This document shows positions 7,446 through 14,827 of a DNA stretch of 20,406 bases, one piece after another (position 1 is the stretch's first letter; every line of letters starts with the position of its first letter). Source of the DNA: Micromonosporaceae bacterium (GTDB lineage Bacteria > Actinomycetota > Actinomycetes > Mycobacteriales > Micromonosporaceae); assembly GCA_003543035.1 (NCBI GenBank), contig DPJL01000076.1, forward strand, positions 1-20,406. The letters run 5' to 3'. A program made the position numbers and the translations under genes. The notes below the pieces were generated by a model. That model was not told the DNA's origin and ran no database searches. It saw only the letters and a list, made by a program, of their open reading frames with translations.

Positions 7446-7475
7446 ATCAGCGAACTAGGTCTCGGAGGAGCCCAC

Positions 7476-8165
7476 ATGGCGCTGCCAGCATGGCAAGACA
7501 GACATAGCGGGGGAGGCATGGTCCGGGCGGCCCTGTGGCTTGAGACGGAGGTTGGGCTGGGCAACACTTTCACAAAGGCCCAGCTCCGTGCGGCCTTTCC
7601 GGACGACGCGCAGATCGATCGCCGCGTGCGCGATCTTCGTGACTTCGACTGGCGAATCGACACGAGTCGCGACGATCCTGCGCTGAGGCCAGAAGAGCAG
7701 CGGTACGTGAGCAGGGGTGCCGAAGTCTGGATCTCCGGCCAAGCGCGGCCTCCTAAACACAAGAGCGGTCTCACGGCGACACAGCGGATTAAGGTCATGC
7801 AGGCTGACAACTTCCTATGCAGGACTTGCGGCATAGGCGCAGGCGAACCGTATGGCGACGGTATTGAGCTGTCAAAGCTGAATGTAGCCAGACGGAAGGT
7901 GCGGGTCGCAGACGGAGCGCCTGAAATCCAACTCGTTACCGAGTGCGGACGTTGTGGTGTGGCCGGCGGGGAGCGCGAGGCGAACCTTGGCGACCTCCTC
8001 CGCAAGGTCAAGGCTCTAGCCCCCTTGGAACAGAAGGTTCTTGCAGGGTGGATCAAGTCCGATCGCCGGGCGACGAGCGAACTTGAGAGGTTGTGGGGGA
8101 TCTACCGGACGTTGCCCGAGGAATCTCGCGAAGCCATCGTCCAATGTGTAATCCAAGAGCGCTAG
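7476..8165 (+). CDS. HNH-like treble-clef zinc protein lacking the catalytic His
   Basis: This 229-aa protein starts at an ATG behind a strong Shine-Dalgarno (GGAGGA at 7464-7469). Residues 32-64 (FTKAQLRAAF, then IDRRVRDLRDFDWRIDTSR) look like a winged-helix DNA-binding unit. Residues 104-170 resemble an HNH treble clef: IKVMQADNFLCRTCGIGAGE with C115/C118, then LVTECGRCGVAGGEREAN with C157/C160. Where HNH nucleases carry the catalytic DH or HH pair, this protein has KLNVARRKV, so the nuclease centre appears absent while the zinc site is kept. It heads a tight operon with the ParB-like and SNF2 genes. It is most likely a DNA-binding or targeting factor rather than a nuclease (inference). Confidence 0.7.
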   Translation: MALPAWQDRHSGGGMVRAALWLETEVGLGNTFTKAQLRAAFPDDAQIDRRVRDLRDFDWRIDTSRDDPALRPEEQRYVSRGAEVWISGQARPPKHKSGLTATQRIKVMQADNFLCRTCGIGAGEPYGDGIELSKLNVARRKVRVADGAPEIQLVTECGRCGVAGGEREANLGDLLRKVKALAPLEQKVLAGWIKSDRRATSELERLWGIYRTLPEESREAIVQCVIQER

Positions 8166-8187
8166 GTCAGAGGGGATAGGAAGACCA

Positions 8188-9615
8188 ATGCTAAAAGAGT
8201 TTCCGCCGCCTCCGCGGGCGGCTGAGTTCAGTGAGTTCATCAAGCAGAGGCTCAATGAGGTACGAAGCTCGGGTAGCACTCGCGAAACGGTAACTGTGGA
8301 GTGGAACGAACAGCCATTGCACATCGAGGTGGTCGATCTGCCCCTGAAGGCGCTCTATTACAACCCCAGTACCCACCGAATCCGAGCCCAACGCAGCCAC
8401 GACCTCGCACGCGACGAAGGACTCGACAAAGATCCATGGAGCGCAGAAAGCCAGGACTACCTGAAGTTCCTGCTCCAAGCCGAGCCGGCCAACCCTGATC
8501 GTCGCGACACGGACTTCGACATTCTGAAGGAGAGCCTGGAGAAGTTCGGCCAGAACGATCCTGGGCTGGTGACCCATCACGGCGTGTTGGTGAACGGCAA
8601 TAGCCGGGCCGCGGCGCTGCGTGAGATTGGTGCACAGTCAATGAGAGTGGGAGTACTGCCGGAATCCTTTACATGGGCGGACATCAACGCGGTCGAATTG
8701 TCGCTGCAGCTCCGCAAGGATCATCGGCGTGATTACTCCTACATCAATCGACTGCTTGCTATGGAAGAGCAAGCGTCGCTAGGACGAACTCCGCAGGCGA
8801 TCGCCAAGGAATTCCGTATGAGAGAGACCACCTACCATCAGGAACGGTGGATTCTCAGCACAATCCGCGAGTTGAACGATCGCAGCAAGCTTGGTGGCCG
8901 TGTGGCTTTGCGGCTGATCGATTGGGAGAACGATCAAGAGAAGCTGAAGGAACTGCAGCGGCTTTACGACAAGTTGGCGACGGCTGACCGTGATCAAGCG
9001 GAAGTGCTCAAGGAGACCCGGCTAGCCGCTATTCTTCTGGGTTTTGCTAAGACCGATGTCCGGCACATTGATGAGGACTTTATCCAGAAGGGAAAGCTTG
9101 ACACCCTGCTGCCGGAGAACGGGCGGGCGACAAGCGCCGAGGCCGCCTCTGTCACGATTCCCGGTCTCGGGATTTCGGTGCCGGCAACCTCTTCAGCGGT
9201 GTCCTCAGCCCGGGCGTACAACGACCAGCTCCTACAAGCGATGGCGACCGTGCGCAGCTCAAACTCGGGACTGTCTGACCACGAGCAGAGCGAAGCACAG
9301 GGTCTCATCGACAAGGCAAAAGACGCCTTCCGTGACGTGATTGACTCCGCAGAACGCGATGCACGCGTGCGAAAGCGCAAGCAGATTGCGCCAGCCCGCC
9401 TGGCGGATGCATGCGCGGACATCGACCAGTGCGTGGTGGAACTTGTCCAGGCACGTACCACGCGGACGCTGGACGAGGAGGCATTCGACGAGGCAGTGCT
9501 GAAATTGCGTGACAGCCTTCGAAAGCTGGCGCAGCAGTCAACTCGCGGTATTCCGAACCCAGGTGAGGGCGTCTCCTGGCTGCGAGCAGCCATGGCCCTG
9601 GAGAGCTCTTCATGA
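8188..9615 (+). CDS. ParB/Srx-fold protein with HTH
   Basis: The protein is 475 aa. The ParB/sulfiredoxin domain covers about residues 45-160: VVDLPLKALYYNPSTHRIR, then LKESLEKFGQNDPGLV and GVLVNGNSRAAALREIGA (132-149), which corresponds to the nucleotide-binding loop of ParB CTPases. Residues 200-225 (TPQAIAKEFRMRETTYHQERW) look like an HTH. The rest is helical and charged, with a likely coiled coil near residues 365-450. This is not a chromosomal ParB: no parA is adjacent. It sits 22 bases after the HNH-like gene and overlaps the SNF2 gene by ATGA (9612-9615), so it should act with the helicase, perhaps as a DNA-loading clamp (inference). Confidence 0.75.
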   Translation: MLKEFPPPPRAAEFSEFIKQRLNEVRSSGSTRETVTVEWNEQPLHIEVVDLPLKALYYNPSTHRIRAQRSHDLARDEGLDKDPWSAESQDYLKFLLQAEPANPDRRDTDFDILKESLEKFGQNDPGLVTHHGVLVNGNSRAAALREIGAQSMRVGVLPESFTWADINAVELSLQLRKDHRRDYSYINRLLAMEEQASLGRTPQAIAKEFRMRETTYHQERWILSTIRELNDRSKLGGRVALRLIDWENDQEKLKELQRLYDKLATADRDQAEVLKETRLAAILLGFAKTDVRHIDEDFIQKGKLDTLLPENGRATSAEAASVTIPGLGISVPATSSAVSSARAYNDQLLQAMATVRSSNSGLSDHEQSEAQGLIDKAKDAFRDVIDSAERDARVRKRKQIAPARLADACADIDQCVVELVQARTTRTLDEEAFDEAVLKLRDSLRKLAQQSTRGIPNPGEGVSWLRAAMALESSS

Positions 9616-11432
9616 CGGAGCTGCTAGCCCAGACATCCCTGCATCTTGGCTTCGACGAGACACGAACCAAGGTCATCCTACGGACCACCGAGGAGCATCG
9701 GCAGGACCTCGTTCACCTAGCTGCCCGTTTTCGGTCAGGCGGTCAGACCGGCCCACTTACCGTAACGATGGAGCTCGATGACCTACTGACTGGGCTCAAT
9801 GAGATCGGCGCCTGGCCGCATCACACAGGCGTGGAATGGACCACTGAACTACGAGATCTGGTTCTGGGGATCATCCAGGACGCCGAGACGGTGCGGAGAC
9901 GACTGGAGAGTCCTGACCAACAAGAGGAAGTGGCGTTTGAGGATGTACCCCGTCTACTTGGCAATAACTGGGTTGCTGACCTCGGAGAATTCCAACAGCG
10001 AGACATTGCCAAGCTCCTATCCCTACAGCACGGAGCCAACTTCAGCGTCCCTGGCGCCGGCAAGACGCGGGTGGGGCTCGGTGTATATGCCGCGCAAAAG
10101 ATCCAGGGCATCGTCAACAGAATATTAATCATTTGCCCCAAGTCCGCATTCGAGTCCTGGCAATACGAAACGGCAGTATGTTTTCGCAATCCACTACGTA
10201 CCGACGTCTTTGATCGGTCGCGCGACCAATGGGCGGAAGTGCTGATCGTCAACTACGAGCGGCTGGATCGCTCGCTCAGTACTCTCGCGGCGTGGTTAAA
10301 GGCAAGACCATCGATGCTCATCCTTGATGAAGCACACCGGATGAAGCTCGGCGCGCGAGGCACCTACGGGGCAGCATGTATGGCGCTTGGTCCGCTTGCT
10401 CGCAGGCGTCTGATCCTCACCGGTACACCAGCCCCGAACGGGTCGAAGGATCTGGAAACGCTGCTGGGATTCGTCTGGCCCGGACTTGGTCAGCGATCAG
10501 TCTCGCAGGCGGTGGCCGGTGGAGACCTAGCTCACGCCAGTACGGTCCTACGCCCCCTGTTCACCCGTACTACAAAGCATGAACTCGGGCTGCCGCCAAT
10601 GCGACTGCGAATGCGCTACGTCGACATGCCTGATTTGCACAGTGAGATTTACACCGCCCTTGTAGGGGGTATAAGTGCAGGAGCTGCACGGGAAGATCTC
10701 AGTACGCTTGGCAGGACTGCACTTCGCCTCCTGATGGCAGCGACGAGCCCCGCCCTGCTACTGCAGGGTGCGACTCGTTATGAGCCACTCGCCTATCAAC
10801 TGCCGCCGCTGGATATTCCGCGCAGCGATTCTCTGTTCACCCTTATGCAAAGACTTCCCGACTACGAGCTGTCGCCGAAGTACCAGGAAGCGGTGGCTAT
10901 CGTCGCGGCAAATGCCGCGCAGGGACGCAAGACGTTGGTCTGGACGACCTTTGTGAGGAGTCTGACCACACTCGACCAGCTCCTCAATGACTACGGGCCG
11001 GCAGTGGTGCACGGCGGGACGCGTGACGATGAGCGAGATGAGCAACTGCGGCGCTTTCGTGAGGATCCACGATGTATGGTGCTCATTTCTAACCCAGCAA
11101 CATTGGGTGAGGGCATCAGCCTCCACCGCGTTTGTCATGACGCCGTCTATGTGGACCGCGACTTCATGGCCGGACGATTCCTGCAGAGCCTCGATCGCAT
11201 CCACCGTCTTGGTCTGGATCCGAACGTTGAGACCAGGGTTACTGTGCTCGCGGTCCGTGACACGATCGACGAGGTAGTAGAGGTACGACTCAATCAGAAG
11301 CTGGAGTTTATGGGCAAGATCCTCGATGACCCGACCGTCCAGCAGCTCTCTGATCTCCAAGAGGAGCCTTCTGTGGCAGCCGGCTTAGCTCCGAGTGACA
11401 TTGAGGCTCTCCTGCGACACGTGCAGCGTTAG
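9612..11432 (+). CDS. SNF2-type DEAH helicase/translocase
   Basis: This is a 606-aa superfamily 2 ATPase with all main motifs: Walker A SVPGAGKT (145-152, K151), motif Ia ILIICPKSAFESW, motif II LILDEAH (236-242), motif III LILTGTPAPNG, motif IV KTLVWTTFV (440-448), motif V NPATLGEGISLH (494-505) and motif VI QSLDRIHRLGL (525-535). The SVPGAGKT form instead of DEMGLGKT resembles SNF2-like proteins seen next to restriction-modification genes (from memory). The N-terminal 130 residues are a non-helicase region of unknown role. No nuclease domain is visible. It should translocate on double-stranded DNA. It is translationally coupled to the ParB-like gene and followed by 176 bases before the endonuclease gene. 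Confidence 0.87.
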   Translation: MTELLAQTSLHLGFDETRTKVILRTTEEHRQDLVHLAARFRSGGQTGPLTVTMELDDLLTGLNEIGAWPHHTGVEWTTELRDLVLGIIQDAETVRRRLESPDQQEEVAFEDVPRLLGNNWVADLGEFQQRDIAKLLSLQHGANFSVPGAGKTRVGLGVYAAQKIQGIVNRILIICPKSAFESWQYETAVCFRNPLRTDVFDRSRDQWAEVLIVNYERLDRSLSTLAAWLKARPSMLILDEAHRMKLGARGTYGAACMALGPLARRRLILTGTPAPNGSKDLETLLGFVWPGLGQRSVSQAVAGGDLAHASTVLRPLFTRTTKHELGLPPMRLRMRYVDMPDLHSEIYTALVGGISAGAAREDLSTLGRTALRLLMAATSPALLLQGATRYEPLAYQLPPLDIPRSDSLFTLMQRLPDYELSPKYQEAVAIVAANAAQGRKTLVWTTFVRSLTTLDQLLNDYGPAVVHGGTRDDERDEQLRRFREDPRCMVLISNPATLGEGISLHRVCHDAVYVDRDFMAGRFLQSLDRIHRLGLDPNVETRVTVLAVRDTIDEVVEVRLNQKLEFMGKILDDPTVQQLSDLQEEPSVAAGLAPSDIEALLRHVQR

Positions 11433-11584
11433 CTCGCTACAGCAATGCGGTCAATCGTCGGGTTCGGGCAAAGGTGCAGCCTTAAGGCAGTGGCTGCGAT
11501 GTCCGAGCCCTCCCCAGTCCCCGCATGCTGATAGCCCCAACATTCACCCCATCTGGTGCGGACATCATGACTAGGTGTGCGCCT

Positions 11585-11604
11585 GGACCGATCAGTTAAG
11601 GTCC
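11585..11604 (+). promoter_or_regulatory. Inverted repeat overlapping the endonuclease ribosome-binding site
   Basis: GGACC (11585-11589) and GGTCC (11600-11604) form a dyad with a 10-nt spacer, ending 4 bases before the ATG at 11609. The candidate Shine-Dalgarno AAGG (11598-11601) lies inside it, so folding or protein binding here could hold down endonuclease expression. The 11433-11584 stretch holds a small GCAGCC/GGCTGC hairpin (11476-11497) and nothing else I recognise. Confidence 0.35.
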
Positions 11605-11608
11605 GAAC

Positions 11609-12581
11609 ATGGTTGACGAGCCGCTGTTCGCGGAGACGCTTTACGATGAGACAGATCCGGAACTTGTGGTGGTCTACTCCAGACTTAGGTCGTTAGACCC
11701 AGACGGATCCCGGTTCGCGGCTGCCATACGCAGATCGCTCGATATGCTGCTCGACGGACCCAACACCGGCCGCTACCGCTGGGATCAACTGCGCAAGACC
11801 GAAAAAACTCACTGCGGCACATTGGTGGAAATCAACCTTCAACGAGAGTTCAAGTTCGACGATGGAGTTAAGTTGGATTACTCCATCGCCGGGATTGATG
11901 TTGATTGCAAGTTCTCCGAGAAGATTTTCGACTGGATGATTCCTCCAATTGCGGTTGGGAAACTGCTCCTGGTTGTGTGGGCCAGCGACCAGCTTGGGGT
12001 ATGGAGCGCCGGCTTGCTTCGAGCGGACTCCGACTATCTACGAGGTGGGGATAATTGGGATAAGAAAGTCACTCTGAAGGCAGACGGACGACATGCCGTT
12101 CGTTGGATATTCCAAGATAGGCCTTTACCTGAGAACGCACTTCTGCACATCCCGCAGGACGACGTTGAGGCCATCTTTGCGAAGAAAAGTGGCCAGCAAC
12201 GGCTGAATGAACTGGTCCGTAGGTCGCAGGGCAAGTTGCTGACTCGGAACGTCGTGAGCACTGTTGCGACCGGCACTGCCGATAAACCCAAGCTTGATCC
12301 GTTGAGGCGTCTCCGGGACGGAGCTCAGGGCGCGCGCGGACAGCTTCAGGCCGAAGGCTTCATGATTCTGGGGGCACTACGCATCCCATCGTGCAGCAGC
12401 CTCAGCACTCGGACTTCCCGTGCCTGGGGATAGCGAGTTTGTCTGTGTAAGAATGGCGCGCCGCAAGCCCCACCACTCCAACGCGCTATTCATCGTGCTA
12501 GATGGAGAGGTGTGGGTCGTGGCGACGCCAGGTGATCTGATTGAACCCGCTCCAAGGGCTCCAAAGATTAAGAAATCGTAG
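11609..12581 (+). pseudogene. NaeI-family type IIE restriction endonuclease, frameshifted
   Basis: The N-terminal 253 residues align with NaeI as I recall it: SLDPDG, the QLRKTEKTHCGTLVEINL block, and IDVDCKF. The four NaeI catalytic residues are kept as E74, D90, D99 and K101, and the Leu corresponding to NaeI L43 is L47. At 12370-12374 a run of five G (CTGGGGGCAC) shifts the frame; the read-through product ends at 12433 after 22 unrelated residues (274 aa). Removing one G restores LGHY, then ALGLPVPGDSEFV, VWVVATPGDLIEPAPRAP and a stop at 12581, giving 323 aa against 317 for NaeI. The lost part is the C-terminal Topo-like domain end. It may be a real mutation, phase variation or a sequencing error. 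GC content is clearly lower than in the flanks. Confidence 0.85.
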
Positions 12582-13833
12582 TTCGGCTCTTCTGGAATTT
12601 GTCATGCCGCGAGTGGTCCTCTTGTCCAAGGAAAGCCTTGAACTGCAACAGTTTGTAGGCTGGTTCGCTCTTGCCGTTACGCATCTCTATGTCAAAGTCC
12701 TGGCGCAGCATAGAGATCCGGCGGTCCAGCTCATGCGCTTCGATGGCAGTTTTGACCTTCCGCTGTATCTGCGCGTGCGTCATGAAGTCGCCGCTGTCGC
12801 GCAATGCCCGATAGATCGGATCGTGTGCGCTATCAATGTCGCGAGCCTTCGGTTCTGCCGACCTTTCGAGTGCAGCCTTGATTGCGACACCGAGCGCCTT
12901 CGCCACTGGAGGCGGAAACGCATTCCCTATCTGCCGGTACTTCGACGTCTTCAAGCCGGTGAACGTCCATGCGAACTCGCCGTTGTCCCACCCCTGAAGC
13001 CTGGCGACCATATCGGCAGTGAGCTTTGGTCCTACCGGAAACTTTTGTCCTGGGCTTGGAGCTGCGTCGGCGACACCTAGCGCATCAACTCCCATTGCCG
13101 CCCAAGCTCGTTTAGCTCTGGTTGGCCCAAGGTCGGCTCCGCCGTGCTTCTTAGACCCGCCAACAATGGTGGGTGCAATGTCGTTCGCATTCTTGGCCCA
13201 CGCGTCCGCGCCCTTCCATCCGTTCGCACCAAGCATTTCACGGAGAGCTTCACCAACTGTCAGCGCCGGCTTGTCCTCCCGCTCTGGCCAATGAAAGTAA
13301 GCGAAGTCTTCTGGCTTCATCGCTACTAGGACAAACCGCGGCCGGAGCTGAGGCACACCAAAGTCCGAGGCGTGCAGCAAGCGCCACTCAGCCGCATATC
13401 CGAACTCGCGCAAACGGTCGAGGACATGCTGCCGGTAGCCAGCAAAACGAGGCATGCTGAGGCCGCGCACGTTCTCAAGCATCAGTGCCTTGGGCTTAAC
13501 TACTCCGACCTGCTCTACAGCCCAGGCAAACAGGTCCCGTTCATCCGTCGCACCCAGTTGCTTGCCAGCGATAGTGAACGGCGGGCAGGGCACTCCCCCG
13601 GCAAGAAGGTCAATTCCCTTGAACTCTTTGGGGTTCCACAGATCTGGGTCGGCGACGTCACCTTCCCGCACCCAGTCTTCCCGCGAAACGGACAGCCGCT
13701 CACTATTCGCCCTCAAGGTCCTGCACGCATTTGGATCAAGCTCGAACGCGAACCGGTGGGTGAATCCGGCTCTATGCAGGCCGAGCACCTGGCCACCAGC
13801 GCCGGCGCAGATCTCGACAACCTCTAGAGCCAT
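12568..13833 (-). CDS. C5-cytosine DNA methyltransferase (probable M.NaeI-type)
   Basis: The product is 421 aa from the ATG at 13833, which has AAAGGA 8 bases upstream; the open frame runs 13 codons further but without support. C5-methyltransferase motifs are all present: motif I EICAGAGGQVLGLHRAGF (7-24), motif IV GGVPCPPF with catalytic C83, motif VI ENVRG (120-124), motif VIII QLRPRF (162-167), a target-recognition region (about 180-280) and motif X QIGNAFPPPVA (301-311). About 100 residues follow motif X and contain a winged-helix-like stretch (351-385) resembling the N-terminus of the HNH-like protein at 7476. It is convergent with and overlaps the repaired endonuclease frame by 14 bases, so it should methylate the same site, GCCGGC for NaeI. 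Confidence 0.9.
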   Translation of the reverse strand: MALEVVEICAGAGGQVLGLHRAGFTHRFAFELDPNACRTLRANSERLSVSREDWVREGDVADPDLWNPKEFKGIDLLAGGVPCPPFTIAGKQLGATDERDLFAWAVEQVGVVKPKALMLENVRGLSMPRFAGYRQHVLDRLREFGYAAEWRLLHASDFGVPQLRPRFVLVAMKPEDFAYFHWPEREDKPALTVGEALREMLGANGWKGADAWAKNANDIAPTIVGGSKKHGGADLGPTRAKRAWAAMGVDALGVADAAPSPGQKFPVGPKLTADMVARLQGWDNGEFAWTFTGLKTSKYRQIGNAFPPPVAKALGVAIKAALERSAEPKARDIDSAHDPIYRALRDSGDFMTHAQIQRKVKTAIEAHELDRRISMLRQDFDIEMRNGKSEPAYKLLQFKAFLGQEDHSRHDKFQKSRTTIS

Positions 13834-13883
13834 GAGAACATTCCTTTGGGGGATCCGGCGGCGGGGTACCAAACTACTAGTTG

Positions 13884-13908
13884 TATCTTGCCGGTCGAAC
13901 CGGTCGAA
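13884..13908. promoter_or_regulatory. Divergent promoter/operator region of methyltransferase and vsr
   Basis: The 86-base gap between the two divergent genes has TATCTT at 13884-13889 (a TANNNT -10 for the plus strand) followed at once by two tandem CCGGTCGAA units (13891-13899 and 13900-13908). The first unit with the start of the second also forms the dyad CCGGT-CGA-ACCGG (13891-13903). Its place just downstream of the -10 suits a repressor or methyltransferase autoregulation site. The function is inferred. Confidence 0.4.
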
Positions 13909-13919
13909 CTAGCCAACCG

Positions 13920-14432
13920 ATGCTTAGCGGTGCCATCGTGTCGTCGTCCAGTAACAACAGAGATCAAGCTCGGGCTCAAGCCCATGCTAAGGGTCTTCAT
14001 CCTCCGCCGCTCAATCCGGGGCGGTCGCGAAACATGCAAGCGATCCGGCGAACCGACACCAAGCCTGAGATTGCGTTGCGCAGCGCCCTCCACAGCCTTG
14101 GCTACCGCTATCGCAAGGACCTCCGGCTCGACCTTGGCCACCTGAAGGTCCGGCCCGACATTGTCTTCACCGCACGAAAAGTCGCGGTCTTCGTCGACGG
14201 TTGCTTTTGGCATGTTTGCCCAGAACATGGCAGGCAGCCCACCGTTAACGACTGGTACTGGGCTCCGAAGCTCCGGCGCACAATGGACCGCGATGCGGCT
14301 GCTACGGCCGCGCTTCGCGATGCTGGTTGGCAGGTTGTGCGGCTTTGGGAACACGAATCTCTCGAGGTCGCGGTTGATGCTGTCGTTGCGGCTGTCGGCC
14401 CAAGATTCGAACATGTGTCGGATTCTAAATAG
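13920..14432 (+). CDS. vsr: Very short patch repair (Vsr) endonuclease
   Basis: From the ATG at 13920 the protein is 170 aa; an in-frame GTG at 13938 and a TTG at 13881 are alternatives, and none has a Shine-Dalgarno. The conserved block starts with SRNMQAIRRTDTKPE, as in E. coli Vsr (SKNM...). The nuclease core is intact: RPDIVF with catalytic Asp80, VAVFVDGCFWHVCPEH, the Trp-containing DWYWAPKL, RDAAATAALRDAGWQVVRLWEHE. Vsr nicks next to T:G mismatches made when 5-methylcytosine deaminates, so its job is to repair damage from the divergent methyltransferase. Length and residues look functional. It is the last gene of the island. Confidence 0.88.
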   Translation: MLSGAIVSSSSNNRDQARAQAHAKGLHPPPLNPGRSRNMQAIRRTDTKPEIALRSALHSLGYRYRKDLRLDLGHLKVRPDIVFTARKVAVFVDGCFWHVCPEHGRQPTVNDWYWAPKLRRTMDRDAAATAALRDAGWQVVRLWEHESLEVAVDAVVAAVGPRFEHVSDSK

Positions 14433-14501
14433 GAGCTCTGACAACTTTCGCTCGTGGTGGAAGCGGCGGCGGGATCACTCGCGCAATAAGCTGCACCCGT
14501 G

Positions 14502-14771
14502 ATGGACTTTGCTGAGTTGGACCAGCTGAGCACGGAAGAGTTGCGGGAACGTGCCTTCAACAAGGCGCGTAAACGCCTTGACCTTGGCTTCTTCTGGGAC
14601 CTGTTCCACCATCTGCCGACCTCTCCGGAGACCGAAGAGCGGGAGCTTGCCGACCTCGGTGCGGCGGTTGAGGACTCGGTGCAGCTGTGGCGGGAGTTCA
14701 CCGGACACGAGTATGGCGAGTCAGAACCCCTCATCAGAGCGAAATTTATCGATTACCTCACCACCCACTGA
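14502..14771 (+). CDS. Small acidic helical protein upstream of FtsK-like gene
   Basis: This is an 89-aa protein from the ATG at 14502; a GTG at 14499 would add one residue. It is mostly helical and acidic: FAELDQLSTEELRERAFNKA, then FFWDLFHHLPTSPETEE and SEPLIRAKFIDYL. No known domain is recognised. I recall similar small proteins next to FtsK/SpoIIIE-like genes in actinomycetes, but I cannot check this. It ends 56 bases before the ATPase start, and the following ATPase and membrane protein overlap each other, so the three probably form one unit. Confidence 0.65.
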   Translation: MDFAELDQLSTEELRERAFNKARKRLDLGFFWDLFHHLPTSPETEERELADLGAAVEDSVQLWREFTGHEYGESEPLIRAKFIDYLTTH

Positions 14772-14827
14772 CCTACCCAAGCGTTAAGTTCGCGAGGAAA
14801 CCTTCTGTCCCCGAAGGGTGGTCGCAG

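Noticed and set aside
8994..9593. 199-aa minus-strand open frame inside the ParB-like gene
   Set aside because: Ser/Arg/Ala-rich shadow of the coding strand, with no motif or start signal.
10758..11360. 200-aa minus-strand open frame inside the SNF2 gene
   Set aside because: It lies opposite helicase motifs IV-VI, which clearly fix the coding strand.
12365..12380. Programmed ribosomal frameshift in the endonuclease gene
   Set aside because: There is a G-run but no classical slippery heptamer or clear downstream stimulator, and NaeI itself needs no frameshift; a plain insertion or sequencing error is simpler.
6494..14432. Prophage or insertion-sequence origin of the restriction island
   Set aside because: No transposase, integrase, terminal inverted repeats, target duplications or phage structural genes are visible at either end.
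14687..14827. N-terminal extension of the FtsK-like frame by 47 residues
   Set aside because: It overlaps the small upstream gene, and the ATG at 14828 has a Shine-Dalgarno at good spacing.
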